From assembly GCF_009601505.1 (NCBI RefSeq), contig NZ_WITC01000017.1, positions 186,001-250,000 of the forward strand: 64,000 nucleotides of DNA, read 5' to 3'. Source of the DNA: Sinorhizobium terangae. Its GTDB lineage: Bacteria; Pseudomonadota; Alphaproteobacteria; Rhizobiales; Rhizobiaceae. Under the pieces are notes generated by a model. The model had not been told where the DNA came from, ran no database searches, and was given only the letters and a program-made list of their open reading frames with translations. Position 1 is the stretch's first letter; each line of letters starts with the position of its first letter. Both the position numbers and the translations under genes were made by a program. Shown here one piece after another: positions 9,032-17,644 of this stretch.

Positions 9032-9329
9032 GAGGTACTCCAGCCAAGCTCACATTTGATGGCAGACGGCAACCAATGGTGATGCCCATCGTCCGTGCAT
9101 GCTAGGAATGTCCGGCGCGCATAGCTGCCGAAGCAGACCCCGAATGCCATTCAACGTGGTTTGTCAGGTAACGGCTTTGAGGGCCCTTTGCAAGAATAAT
9201 CCATGCGCCGTTTGCCGGGAAGCAGGCAGAGTTTTCCAGAGTGGAATGATTTTCGATCGCTTCGATCCAAAATCGTTGATTTCGCCGATTTTTCACGGGC
9301 CAGGCGGCATGGTGACCGCCGCCCGCGGC
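9032..9329. other. intergenic region between the S4 gene and fdxA
   Basis: About 300 bases with no gene I can support. AT-rich stretches near 9245-9295 could hold the fdxA promoter, but no clear -35/-10 elements were identified. Confidence 0.4.
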
Positions 9330-9740
9330 TCAATCGTCCTCGCCGAAATCGGGCTTAAGGCGATCCGTATCGCGCCGCTCCCGCTTCGTCGGTCGCCCGG
9401 CACCTCGCTCACGCGTCGCCTGCTCAAAAGCCGTGAGCCTCCGGGACGAGGCCGGCGGGGTCAGGTCCTCGTAGAGCAGGCGGGCCTCTTCGTAGGGCCC
9501 CCGCCGTGTTCCGGGCAAGAGCACGCGAAGAACGAGATCCCGCCGCTCGAGTGCCAATTCAAGCGTATCTCCGGCCTTTACCTGAGCGGACGATTGCGTC
9601 ACCCGCGCGCCGTTGATCGCGACATGACCGGCCTCGATCGCCTTTTGGGCAAGCGAGCGCGATTTGATCAGCCGCGCGAAGAACAGCCACTTGTCGAGCC
9701 GCTGACGAGGTGCGGGCGCAGACGCTGGCTGTTTCTCCAT
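9330..9740 (-). CDS. S4-domain RNA-binding protein (HslR/heat-shock protein 15 family)
   Basis: A 136-residue protein. An S4 RNA-binding domain covers about residues 12-75 (QRLDKWLFFARLIKSRSLAQ, then GHVAINGARV and VKAGDTLELAL), and a basic, arginine-rich tail contains GRPTKRERRDTDRL. HslR-like proteins bind stalled 50S subunits carrying peptidyl-tRNA; that role is inferred from family. It starts seven bases after the stop of the upstream helicase, and its Shine-Dalgarno (TAGGAAGG) includes the helicase stop codon, so the two are probably translationally coupled. Confidence 0.87.
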   Translation of the reverse strand: MEKQPASAPAPRQRLDKWLFFARLIKSRSLAQKAIEAGHVAINGARVTQSSAQVKAGDTLELALERRDLVLRVLLPGTRRGPYEEARLLYEDLTPPASSRRLTAFEQATRERGAGRPTKRERRDTDRLKPDFGEDD

Positions 9741-9747
9741 TGCCTTC

Positions 9748-12729
9748 CTACTTTTTCAGTTGCTCCTTGAGCGCGGCAAGTTTCGCAAAGGGCGAATCCG
9801 GATCCAGCGGCTTTTCCTTGCGTGGCGGGCGTCCCTCGAACTTCTGGCCGCCGGGCTTGGCGCCCCGGTCGTGGCGATCGGGCCGATCCTTGCGCTGGCC
9901 GCCGCCCGGTCTGCTCTCCTGTGCCTTGCCGCGCATGGGCGCGCCGCCCTTGCGGCCACCCTCTCTGCCTTCACCCTGGCCATGCCGCTGGCCACCACGG
10001 CGATGGTCACCCTGGTGGCGGCCGCCCTGGCGCTGGTTGTCCTGGCGCGTGCCGGGACGCCAGAGGAGCACGGGCCTTACTTCGGCAGGCTCTTCCGCCG
10101 GGCTTGCTTCCGCCGGCGCGTCGTCGGTTGCTTCGGCCGCGGCCGCGTCCGTCTGCGCCACACCGGCCGGCTCAATCTCGCCCTTCACATCCGTATCTGC
10201 GTTCTCGGTTGCCACAGTTTCGACCGGCGTCTCCGCCGGGGTCGCATCGCCGTTCTGGCTTGCGAGGAAAGCGGCCGCCTCTTCGGCGGTCACGCTGTCG
10301 GCGCGATAGCCAAGGCCCTTCAGGATTTCCTCCATGTCGTCGGGCGTTGCACCGAGAATGGACAGCATCGCGGTCGTCGCCATGAAGCGGCGGCCGTCAT
10401 AGGCGCCATCAGGACGCGGCTCTGCGCCCGGCTTCCACTGCAGGAGCGGACGGATGAGATCGGCGAGCCGCTCGAGGATATCGATCCGCACGGCGCGTTT
10501 GCCGAGGAAGCGGAAGCCCGCGAGCTTGTAGAATGTCCGTTCGAAAGACGGATCGGTGACGACGGAGGTACGGCCGGCGGCAAGCATCGGAATGAGTTCG
10601 CCATAGCCGGGCTTGTCGAGTCCGTCGTTCTTCAGTGCCCAAAGCAGCGTGATGAGCTCCGCTGGCGCCGGTTTCAGAAGAGCCGGCAGGAAGATGTGAT
10701 AGGCGCCGAAGCGAACGCCGTATTTGCGGATGGAAGCGCGACCGTCCTGGTCGAGCGACTTCACCTCCTCGGCGACGTCGCGGCGGAAGAGCACACCGAG
10801 ATTCTCGACGAGCTGGAAAGCCAGGCCCTTGGCGAGACCTTCGAGGTCCTCCGCACGGGAGATATCGTCAAGCGGCTTCAATATCGTGCCGATATGGTGG
10901 TTCACGAAGCGTTCGATCCGGGCGAGCACATGCTCGCGGGCATTGGCCTGGAGCTGCTCGTCGGCGAGCAGGATGACGCGCGGACGCATGACGTGATCGC
11001 TCGCGGCGAGCCGTGCCACAGGATCGCCGAGCCAGCGTACGAGGCCATCCGACGAAAGCGCAAGATCACCATTGCCGGCCGCATGCAGGCGTGCGGCGCG
11101 CGCCTCGAATTCCAGCGCGAGCGCCTTCTGGGCAGCACCCTGCACGGCCTTCGCATCAGACCCTTCACCACCGGCCGCCAAAGTGAACCGGAAACCGGTT
11201 AATTGGCCTACGTGGTGCCCCTCGACGAAGACATCACCATTCACACTGATTTCAGCTTCCAGCATCGCATTCTCTCTCAGGCGCTTCATGAGCACAGATG
11301 TCCTGCGATCAACAAAGCGTTTCGTCAACCTTTCATGTAGCGCGTCGGACAATCGATCTTCGATTTCCCGCGTCTTTTCTTGCCAGTGTGTCGGATCGGC
11401 AAGCCATCCGGGCCGATTAGACACATAGGTCCAAGTCCTGATCTGCGCAATTCGCGCCGAAAGTGTGTCAATCTCGCCATCTGTGTGATCCGCGCGGCGG
11501 ACCTGCTCGGCCATGAAGTCTTCGTTGACCGTGCCATCGCGGACGAGATCGGCGTAGATCGTCGAAATCAGGTCGGCGTGCTGCGCCGGCGTTATGCGCC
11601 GATAGTCGGGCAGGGCGCAGGCCTCCCACAGCGTCTCGACCCGCTCGGACGTGGTGGCGACGTCCACGATTTCGGGATAACGCATCAGATGCTCCAACGC
11701 CTGCTGGTCGACGGCCGGAAGGGCACGGGTCAGGCCGGCAACGGCCGGCGCTGCCTCGAGACTTTTCCTGAGCGCCTTCAACGAAGAATAGTCGACTGCC
11801 TTCGAACGCCACTGCAAGACTTTGACCGGATCGAATTCGTGCGACTCGACGCGATGCACGAGCTCATTCTCGAACGGATCGACGCGTCCGGTGACGCCGA
11901 ACGTCCCGTCCCGCACATGCCGGCCCGCCCGTCCTGCCACCTGGGCAAGCTCTGCCGGATTGAGATTGCGGAACTGGTAACCGTCGAACTTGCGGTCCTG
12001 CGCAAACGCGACATGGTCGACGTCGAGATTAAGCCCCATGCCGATGGCATCGGTCGCCACAAGGTACTCGACGTCGCCCTCCTGGTAAAGCGCAACCTGC
12101 GCGTTGCGGGTGCGAGGCGACAGCGCCCCAAGCACGACGGCGGCACCGCCGCGCTGGCGTCGGATGAGCTCGGCGATGGCATAGACCTCGTCGGCCGAGA
12201 AAGCGACGATCGCGGAACGGTGCGGAAGCCGGGTAATCTTCTTCGATCCGGCATAGAGAAGCTGCGACAAGCGCGGACGCTCGATGAAGGTGATCCCCGG
12301 CAGCAACTGCTGGAGAATGGGCCGCATCGTCGCGGCACCGAGCAGCAGCGTTTCGTCGCGGCCGCGCAGATGCAGCAGCCTGTCGGTAAAGATATGGCCT
12401 CGCTCCAGGTCGGCGGCCAGCTGCACCTCGTCGATCGCCACGAACGACGCCGTCGTTTCGCGCGGCATGGCTTCGACGGTGCAGACGGAATAGCGCGCCC
12501 GATGCGGCGCGATCTTCTCCTCACCCGTGATCAGCGCGACATTGTGGTGGCCCACCTTCTCGACGAGACGCGTGTAAACCTCGCGCGCAAGCAGCCGCAG
12601 CGGCAGGCCGATGACGCCGCTCTCATGGGCTACCATGCGCTCGATCGCATAGTGGGTCTTGCCGGTGTTGGTTGGCCCGAGCACCGCGGTCACGCCGCGA
12701 CCACTCAGGATCATGGATTGAAAGGACAC
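9748..12729 (-). CDS. Suv3-like superfamily 2 RNA helicase with disordered RG-rich tail
   Basis: A 993-residue helicase. Motif I is GPTNTGKT (residues 18-25), motif II is DEVQ (100-103), and motif VI is QVAGRAGRH near 270. A C-terminal Suv3-type domain follows. The best known relative is mitochondrial Suv3, which works with an exoribonuclease in RNA decay. After about residue 830 the chain becomes low-complexity: first acidic/alanine-rich, then a basic RG/GG tract and a final KLAALKEQLKK helix. The likely start is GTG at 12729 with AGGA upstream; an ATG lies at 12714. It heads an operon with the S4 protein. A role in RNA turnover or ribosome metabolism is inference. Confidence 0.87.
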   Translation of the reverse strand: MSFQSMILSGRGVTAVLGPTNTGKTHYAIERMVAHESGVIGLPLRLLAREVYTRLVEKVGHHNVALITGEEKIAPHRARYSVCTVEAMPRETTASFVAIDEVQLAADLERGHIFTDRLLHLRGRDETLLLGAATMRPILQQLLPGITFIERPRLSQLLYAGSKKITRLPHRSAIVAFSADEVYAIAELIRRQRGGAAVVLGALSPRTRNAQVALYQEGDVEYLVATDAIGMGLNLDVDHVAFAQDRKFDGYQFRNLNPAELAQVAGRAGRHVRDGTFGVTGRVDPFENELVHRVESHEFDPVKVLQWRSKAVDYSSLKALRKSLEAAPAVAGLTRALPAVDQQALEHLMRYPEIVDVATTSERVETLWEACALPDYRRITPAQHADLISTIYADLVRDGTVNEDFMAEQVRRADHTDGEIDTLSARIAQIRTWTYVSNRPGWLADPTHWQEKTREIEDRLSDALHERLTKRFVDRRTSVLMKRLRENAMLEAEISVNGDVFVEGHHVGQLTGFRFTLAAGGEGSDAKAVQGAAQKALALEFEARAARLHAAGNGDLALSSDGLVRWLGDPVARLAASDHVMRPRVILLADEQLQANAREHVLARIERFVNHHIGTILKPLDDISRAEDLEGLAKGLAFQLVENLGVLFRRDVAEEVKSLDQDGRASIRKYGVRFGAYHIFLPALLKPAPAELITLLWALKNDGLDKPGYGELIPMLAAGRTSVVTDPSFERTFYKLAGFRFLGKRAVRIDILERLADLIRPLLQWKPGAEPRPDGAYDGRRFMATTAMLSILGATPDDMEEILKGLGYRADSVTAEEAAAFLASQNGDATPAETPVETVATENADTDVKGEIEPAGVAQTDAAAAEATDDAPAEASPAEEPAEVRPVLLWRPGTRQDNQRQGGRHQGDHRRGGQRHGQGEGREGGRKGGAPMRGKAQESRPGGGQRKDRPDRHDRGAKPGGQKFEGRPPRKEKPLDPDSPFAKLAALKEQLKK

Positions 12730-12897
12730 TTCACCGATCCTGGCATTCTCAACGAGCCCGCGCGCTTTCGCGTGCCGGCGGGGAACACATGCCCACGCGC
12801 AGGGCCAAACGCAAGGGGCGCGGGCAATTAAAACCGTTTGCGGCCTCCTCCCCGAGCCACATTTGGTGCCGTCCGCATTAACACTCGGAACAGCCGT

Positions 12898-13211
12898 GGA
12901 ACGAATCAGCGACGAATCGCTGACTCGCCTCGATTCACTGTATGTTCACGGCTATATATAGATTGCCGCGGCATGAGTCGCACCACATGCTGAATCTGCC
13001 GGAACATCGTGCAAACGAATGCCGCCGGCGCCGTTAACTTTCCCTTCCAGAGCATTAATTGCCATCAAGGATTCCGAATCCAAGACTCTGGAAAGTTTAG
13101 AAAATTTTAACCCGGATTCGTTTTCGGACTCGGCGAGTCGAGGAATAAGAATCGCCGCATTAACCTTTCGATCAAAGCCGGAACGAATCGGCGACGAATC
13201 GCTGACGCGCC
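12898..13211. promoter_or_regulatory. intergenic cluster of 15 GANTC (CcrM) sites with a duplicated 32-bp unit
   Basis: The 687-base gap between the helicase and phbB holds no supportable gene. It has GANTC at 12903, 12914, 12922, 12932, 12975, 12992, 13070, 13076, 13084, 13115, 13127, 13135, 13149, 13185 and 13196; about one would be expected by chance. A 32-bp unit (12898-12929) recurs at 13180-13211 with two mismatches and contains TCAGCGA-CGAA-TCGCTGA, a 7-bp inverted repeat. TTAA-containing words (13034, 13054, 13159, 13316) include TTAACCAT at 13316-13323, a CtrA half-site form. GANTC is methylated by CcrM in Alphaproteobacteria. The function of this block is unknown. Confidence 0.75.
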
Positions 13212-13351
13212 AGCTTTCTCGTTTTGTTCACCACAACATATAGTGGCCCTCGTACTCGCAGATCAATAGAATTGCGTTCCGATTTTTCCGATCGGCACGC
13301 CGCAAGGCTGCGTCGTTAACCATTGCATCGAGCCGGCAAATTTCGCTGACG

Positions 13352-13383
13352 TGAAACACAAGCGGCGCCCCGAAAGGCGCCGC
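13352..13383 (-). terminator. probable terminator of the phbB transcript
   Basis: GCGGCGCC (13362-13369) and GGCGCCGC (13376-13383) form a perfect 8-bp stem with a 6-base loop. On the minus strand it is followed by TTGTGTTTC, a weak T-rich tract. It lies about 32 bases downstream of the phbB stop. Confidence 0.6.
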
Positions 13384-13415
13384 GAGAGATGACAATGTCC
13401 TGGCGTTTGCCAGGT

Positions 13416-14141
13416 TCAGACGAAGAACTGACCGCCGTTGGCCGAAATCGTCGAGCCGGTGATGAAGCCGGCATCGTCGGATGCGAGGAATACGACGCAA
13501 CGCGCAACTTCTTCCGGTTCACCGAGGCGCCCGACCGGAATCTGCGGGATGATTCGTTCGTTGAGCACCTTTTCCGGCACCGCCCTTACCATCTCGGTGC
13601 CGATATAGCCGGGGCAGATCGCGTTGACGGTAATGCCTTTTGCCGCGCCTTCCTGGGCGAGTGCCTTTGTGAAACCGAGATCGCCCGCCTTTGCCGCCGA
13701 ATAATTCGCCTGGCCCATCTGCCCTTTCTGACCGTTGATCGAGGAGATGTTGATCACGCGTCCGAAGCCGCGGTCGCGCATGCCCGACCAGAGCGGATGG
13801 GTCATGTTGAAGAGGCCGGTCAGATTGGTGCTGATCACTTCGCCCCATTGTTCTGGCGTCATCTTGTGAAACATCGCGTCACGCGTGATGCCGGCATTGT
13901 TGACGAGGACGTCGACCGGCCCGAGATCGGCCTCCACCTTGGCGATGCCCTCGGCGCAGGCCTGGTAGTTGGAGACATCCCACTTGTAGACGGGGATGCC
14001 GGTTTCCTGCTTGAAGGCCTGGGCCTTCTCGTCGTTGCCGGCATAGTTTGCGGCGACCGCATAGCCCGCCGCTTTGAGAGCCACCGAAATGGCCGCACCG
14101 ATGCCGCGGGATCCACCTGTAACCAACGCTACCCTGCTCAT
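13416..14141 (-). CDS. phbB: acetoacetyl-CoA reductase
   Basis: A 241-residue short-chain dehydrogenase that reduces acetoacetyl-CoA to (R)-3-hydroxybutyryl-CoA with NADPH in PHB synthesis. It shows the cofactor motif TGGSRGIG (residues 8-15), NNAG, the catalytic Ser (INISSINGQKGQ) and the YSAAKAG Tyr-Lys pair; the FTKALAQEGAAKGITVNAICPGYI segment (two pieces) is typical of PhaB/PhbB. The frame runs to 14201, but GGGAGG six bases before the ATG at 14141 fixes the start. It follows phbA on the same strand. Confidence 0.95.
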   Translation of the reverse strand: MSRVALVTGGSRGIGAAISVALKAAGYAVAANYAGNDEKAQAFKQETGIPVYKWDVSNYQACAEGIAKVEADLGPVDVLVNNAGITRDAMFHKMTPEQWGEVISTNLTGLFNMTHPLWSGMRDRGFGRVINISSINGQKGQMGQANYSAAKAGDLGFTKALAQEGAAKGITVNAICPGYIGTEMVRAVPEKVLNERIIPQIPVGRLGEPEEVARCVVFLASDDAGFITGSTISANGGQFFV

Positions 14142-14332
14142 GTTCGCCTCCCACAAGGTTGATTTCAATTTTGCATAGGTGATCGGCATGTGCCCCGGCA
14201 TAAACGGGCCACAGCTACTCGATCAATTGCTCGATCAATTTCGCCGATGTCATATAGGGACAGCAGGCCAGCGGACCGGCGAATGCACCGGAAAACTGTT
14301 CGGCCGGCCTGCTGCATTGGATTGCGGCCGGG

Positions 14333-15514
14333 CTACAGGCGCTCGACGCACATGGCGACGCCCATGCCGCCGCCGATGCACAAGGTGGCAAGCCCCTTGG
14401 AAACGCCGCGCCGCTTCATCTCGAACAGCAGGGTGTTGAGAACGCGGGCACCGGAAGCGCCGATCGGATGGCCGATCGCGATCGCGCCGCCATTGACGTT
14501 GACGATCGACGGATCCCAGCCGAGGTCCTTGTTGACGGCGCAAGCCTGTGCCGCGAAGGCCTCGTTGGCCTCGACGAGTTCGACGTCACCGACAGACCAG
14601 CCCGCCTTCTCCAGCGCCTTGCGCGAGGCCGGAATCGGCCCGGTCCCCATGATCTGCGGATCGACGCCGGCCGTCGCCCAGGAAACGATGCGGGCGAGCG
14701 GCTGGATGCCGCGCTTTTCCGCCTGCGCTTCGGTCATCAACAATGTCGCGGCTGCACCATCGTTCAGCCCGGAGGCGTTTGCGGCGGTCACCGTTCCGTC
14801 CTTGTCGAATGCGGGGCGGAGCTTCGCCATGGAATCGAGCGTTGCGCCGTGGCGGATATATTCGTCTTGGTCGACGGTCACATCGCCCTTACGGGTCTTT
14901 ACGATAAAGGGCACGATCTCGTCGGCAAAACGGCCGGCCTTCTGCGCGGCTTCAGCCTTGTTCTGCGAAGCGAGCGCGAATTCATCCTGCTCTTCACGGG
15001 TAAGCTGCCACTTGCGGGCGACGTTCTCGGCGGTGATGCCCATGTGGTAGCCGTAGAAGGCGTCGGTCAGGCCGTCCTTGATCATCGTGTCGATCATCTT
15101 GAAGTCGCCCATCTTCACGCCGCCGCGAAGATGCGCGCAATGCGGTGCCATCGACATCGATTCCATACCGCCGGCCACGACGATATCCGCATCGCCAACC
15201 ACGATCTGCTGCATGCCGAGCGCCACGGCGCGCAGGCCCGAACCGCAAAGCTGGTTCATGCCCCAAGCCGTCTTTTCCTGCGGGAGGCCGGCCTTCATCG
15301 CTGCCTGGCGGGCCGGGTTCTGCCCTTCGCCCGCAGGAAGAACCTGGCCGAGGATCACCTCGTCCACTTCCCCAGCGTCGACGCCCGCCCGCTCGAGCAC
15401 CGCCTTGATGACGCCGGCGCCCAACTCGTGCGCAGGAGTGTTGCCGAAGGCACCGTTAAAGGATCCGACGGCGGTGCGAGCCGCGCTGGCGATCACGACG
15501 GAGGGATTGTTCAT
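14333..15514 (-). CDS. phbA: acetyl-CoA C-acetyltransferase (beta-ketothiolase)
   Basis: A 393-residue thiolase condensing two acetyl-CoA into acetoacetyl-CoA, the first step of PHB synthesis. The nucleophilic cysteine is in [16 protein letters not shown] (near residue 89), with the catalytic His in [19 protein letters not shown] and the second Cys in LCIGGGMG near the C-terminus. The ATG at 15514 has GAGGAAACG upstream and gives the standard length; the frame upstream is not conserved-looking. It is upstream of phbB and divergent from phaR. Confidence 0.96.
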   Translation of the reverse strand: MNNPSVVIASAARTAVGSFNGAFGNTPAHELGAGVIKAVLERAGVDAGEVDEVILGQVLPAGEGQNPARQAAMKAGLPQEKTAWGMNQLCGSGLRAVALGMQQIVVGDADIVVAGGMESMSMAPHCAHLRGGVKMGDFKMIDTMIKDGLTDAFYGYHMGITAENVARKWQLTREEQDEFALASQNKAEAAQKAGRFADEIVPFIVKTRKGDVTVDQDEYIRHGATLDSMAKLRPAFDKDGTVTAANASGLNDGAAATLLMTEAQAEKRGIQPLARIVSWATAGVDPQIMGTGPIPASRKALEKAGWSVGDVELVEANEAFAAQACAVNKDLGWDPSIVNVNGGAIAIGHPIGASGARVLNTLLFEMKRRGVSKGLATLCIGGGMGVAMCVERL

Positions 15515-15738
15515 GGGACGTTTCCTCATATTTCGTTTGCCTGATGTACCCAGACTGGCAAAGCCGTGAGCGCAAGTCAAACCCATTGATGCACCGCCGC
15601 AAAAGCTTCACGATTCGCGCGGTTACCATATTTCGCACGTGCGTCGCCGCATTGCACAAAGAGATTGTCAGAGCCTCGATTTTGCGGATACTCTAAAAAA
15701 TACAATAAAGACGGGACGATGGGTAAGAGGAGACCCTG

Positions 15739-16317
15739 ATGGCGAAGAACGAAGGCCAGATCGTTATCAAAAAATATGCGAACCGGCGCCTCTACAATAC
15801 CGGGACCAGCACCTATGTAACGCTCGACGACCTGGCCGTGATGGTAAAGAAGGGTGAAGAGTTCGTGGTGCAGGACGCGAAGTCCGGCGAAGACATCACC
15901 CACTCCGTCTTGACGCAGATCATTTTCGAGCAGGAATCGAAGACCGGCAACACGCTCTTGCCGATTTCCTTTCTACGCCAGCTGATCTCTTTCTACGGCG
16001 ACCAGATGCAGATGGTGGTGCCGAGCTACCTCGAACATTCGATGCAGGCGTTCACCGAACAGCAGGCGCAGATGCGCGAGCAGATCAACAAGGCATTTGG
16101 CGACACCCCGCTTGGCAAGAACCTGCAGGTGCCGCTGCAACTGGTCGAGGAGCAGGTGCGGCGCAACACCGAAATGTTCCACCAGGCCATGCAGATGTTC
16201 TCGCCCTTCATGGCCTCCCCGCCGGCCAAGGAAACGAAGAAGGCTGAGGCCAAGGACATCGACGAGCTCAAGGAACAGTTGCGCGCCCTGCAGACAAAGC
16301 TCGACAATCTGGGCTGA
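15739..16317 (+). CDS. phaR: polyhydroxyalkanoate synthesis regulator PhaR (AniA)
   Basis: A 192-residue protein with the PHB/PHA accumulation regulator DNA-binding domain at the N-terminus (IVIKKYANRRLYNTGTSTYV, residues 8-27), followed by the accumulation-regulator repeats (SGEDITHSVLTQIIFEQE, FLRQLISFYGDQMQ). A Met/Gln-rich amphipathic region (EHSMQAFTEQQAQMREQ) and a short C-terminal coiled coil (DELKEQLRALQTKLDNL) follow. PhaR binds PHB granules and represses phasin and carbon-flux genes. It is divergent from phbA, with a 224-base shared control region. AGGAGA precedes the ATG. Confidence 0.93.
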   Translation: MAKNEGQIVIKKYANRRLYNTGTSTYVTLDDLAVMVKKGEEFVVQDAKSGEDITHSVLTQIIFEQESKTGNTLLPISFLRQLISFYGDQMQMVVPSYLEHSMQAFTEQQAQMREQINKAFGDTPLGKNLQVPLQLVEEQVRRNTEMFHQAMQMFSPFMASPPAKETKKAEAKDIDELKEQLRALQTKLDNLG

Positions 16318-16361
16318 AGTGGCTCCAGCGATCGCACCGATTTTGCATGTGCCTGCACCCG

Positions 16362-16470
16362 TCCCCTCTCCCCGCAGGCGGGGAGAGGGGACTTCGGGCT
16401 GGCGCTTGCCGCGAGTCTCCTTCGCCCCGCTCGCGGGGAGAAGGTGGCCGGCAGGCCGGATGAGGGGCCA
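16362..16470. repeat. RIME-type palindromic element
   Basis: Two hairpins in tandem: CCCCTCTCCCCGC/GCGGGGAGAGGGG (16363-16390) and CCTTCGCCCCGC/GCGGGGAGAAGG (about 16419-16444). They are followed by GGCCGGCAGGCCGGATGAGGGGC. This is the standard rhizobial intergenic mosaic element, lying at the convergent phaR/rpmF ends. Confidence 0.85.
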
Positions 16471-16519
16471 GGACAAGGCGCGAGCGCCACTCAAAAATCC
16501 AACCACACCTGCCGCCACA

Positions 16520-16549
16520 AAAGAAAAAGGGCCGGCAAAGCCAGCCCTT
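16520..16549 (-). terminator. rho-independent terminator of rpmF
   Basis: On the minus strand AAGGGC-T-GGC pairs with GCC-G-GCCCTT around TTT, followed by TTTTTCTTTT (16528-16519). It lies about 25 bases after the rpmF stop. Confidence 0.8.
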
Positions 16550-16574
16550 GAACTTCATCTGCGAACGGCAGCGC

Positions 16575-16760
16575 TTATGCGCTTTCCTTCGGCGTCAGCA
16601 CCTGGCGACCGCGGTACATGCCGGTCTTCAGGTCGATGTGGTGCGGACGGCGCAGTTCGCCGGAGTTCTTGTCTTCGATGTAGGTCGGAGCCTTGAGGGC
16701 GTCAGCGGAACGGCGCATGCCACGCTTGGACGGGCTCGTTTTTCTTTTCGGTACAGCCAT
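16575..16760 (-). CDS. rpmF: 50S ribosomal protein L32
   Basis: A 61-residue small basic ribosomal protein of the large subunit. The conserved start [20 protein letters not shown] and the internal [19 protein letters not shown] are diagnostic of alphaproteobacterial L32. The zinc-ribbon cysteines are absent, as is common in this group. The frame extends four codons further (16772), but the family start is the ATG at 16760, preceded by GGAGAATGA. It has its own terminator. Confidence 0.97.
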   Translation of the reverse strand: MAVPKRKTSPSKRGMRRSADALKAPTYIEDKNSGELRRPHHIDLKTGMYRGRQVLTPKESA

Positions 16761-16919
16761 TTCATTCTCCACTTATCGGGCAAAACACTGTTCAGCAGCC
16801 GAAAATGGCCGGGTCAAACAGATGTCGATCTCGGAAATTTCGCGCGCTTATACATGGCCAACCACGGTTTGACCAGTCCCCGGCTATATTTTTTCGACTC
16901 GGCGCGGCGCGAGGAAGCT

Positions 16920-17567
16920 TCACGCCTCGTCCTCCGGAACGATCCAGGGCTCGGCCCTCGCCGCCTCCTCCCACTTGCGGAAGGCCGGGTGCGTCTTGAC
17001 GGCATCCATATAGGCAAGCGTGTCGGGCTCTGTCACCAGCTCGTAGACGTCAAAGCGGTTGACAACCGGGGCAAACATCGCGTCCGCCGCCGTAAAGCGA
17101 CCGAAGAGAAACGGTCCGCCGGAGCGGGCGATCGATTCCCGCCAGATCTCTTCGATGCGAGCGACGTCGGCCCGGACATCGTCCGGCAGCGCGATTGCCC
17201 GGCGCGGCCGGCGAATGTTCATCGGGCAGGCGCCGCGCAGCGCCCGGAAGCCTGAGAGCATCTCCGCCGAATAGCTGCGGGCGCGGGCGCGATCCTCGCG
17301 GTTTTCGGGCCAGAGCCCGGCCTCGGGGAAGAGCTCCGCCACATATTCGATGATCGCCAGCGATTCCCAGACACGGACATCGCCATGATGGAGCACCGGC
17401 ACGCGTCCCGTCGGCGAGATCTCGCGGAAGCGCGGATTCCCAGCGGGGAAATCGAAGGGAATGACGACATCCTCGAACGGAACCCCGCAGGCTTCCAGCG
17501 CCAGCCACGGTCGAAGCGACCAGGAGGAATAGTTCTTGTTGCCGACATAAAGGACGAGCTTCGTCAT
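16920..17567 (-). CDS. glutathione S-transferase family protein
   Basis: A 215-residue protein. The N-terminal thioredoxin-like GST domain (LVLYVGNKNYSSWSLRPWLA, with the Ser region that activates glutathione, then GRVPVLHHGDVRVWESLAI) is followed by an all-helical C-terminal GST domain (FTAADAMFAPVVNRF). It probably conjugates glutathione to, or reduces, small electrophiles; the substrate is unknown. The ATG at 17567 is preceded by GGGAGA, so the longer frame to 17609 is not needed. It is on the same strand as rpmF and mtgA but not clearly co-transcribed. Confidence 0.88.
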   Translation of the reverse strand: MTKLVLYVGNKNYSSWSLRPWLALEACGVPFEDVVIPFDFPAGNPRFREISPTGRVPVLHHGDVRVWESLAIIEYVAELFPEAGLWPENREDRARARSYSAEMLSGFRALRGACPMNIRRPRRAIALPDDVRADVARIEEIWRESIARSGGPFLFGRFTAADAMFAPVVNRFDVYELVTEPDTLAYMDAVKTHPAFRKWEEAARAEPWIVPEDEA

Positions 17568-17644
17568 GCGCGTGTCTCCCACCTGCGTTGTGAGGCGCAG
17601 GCTTGCCACATCAATGACGGCGAGGCCAATGAATTGGTGTCATC

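Noticed and set aside
9760..12831. Long plus-strand open frames (480 and 483 codons) antisense to the helicase
   Set aside because: The minus-strand frame has intact helicase motifs I, II and VI; the antisense translations are compositional shadows without Shine-Dalgarno or recognisable domains.
12898..13211. Chromosomal replication origin (oriC)
   Set aside because: GANTC clustering and AT-rich patches suggested it, but no DnaA boxes (TTATCCACA-like) were seen and none of the usual origin neighbours (hemE, dnaA, parAB) are present in the window.
16362..16470. CRISPR array, suggested by repeated CCCCGC/GCGGGG blocks here and elsewhere
   Set aside because: The blocks are palindromic, isolated in separate intergenic gaps, not regularly spaced, and match the RIME pattern; no cas genes are present.
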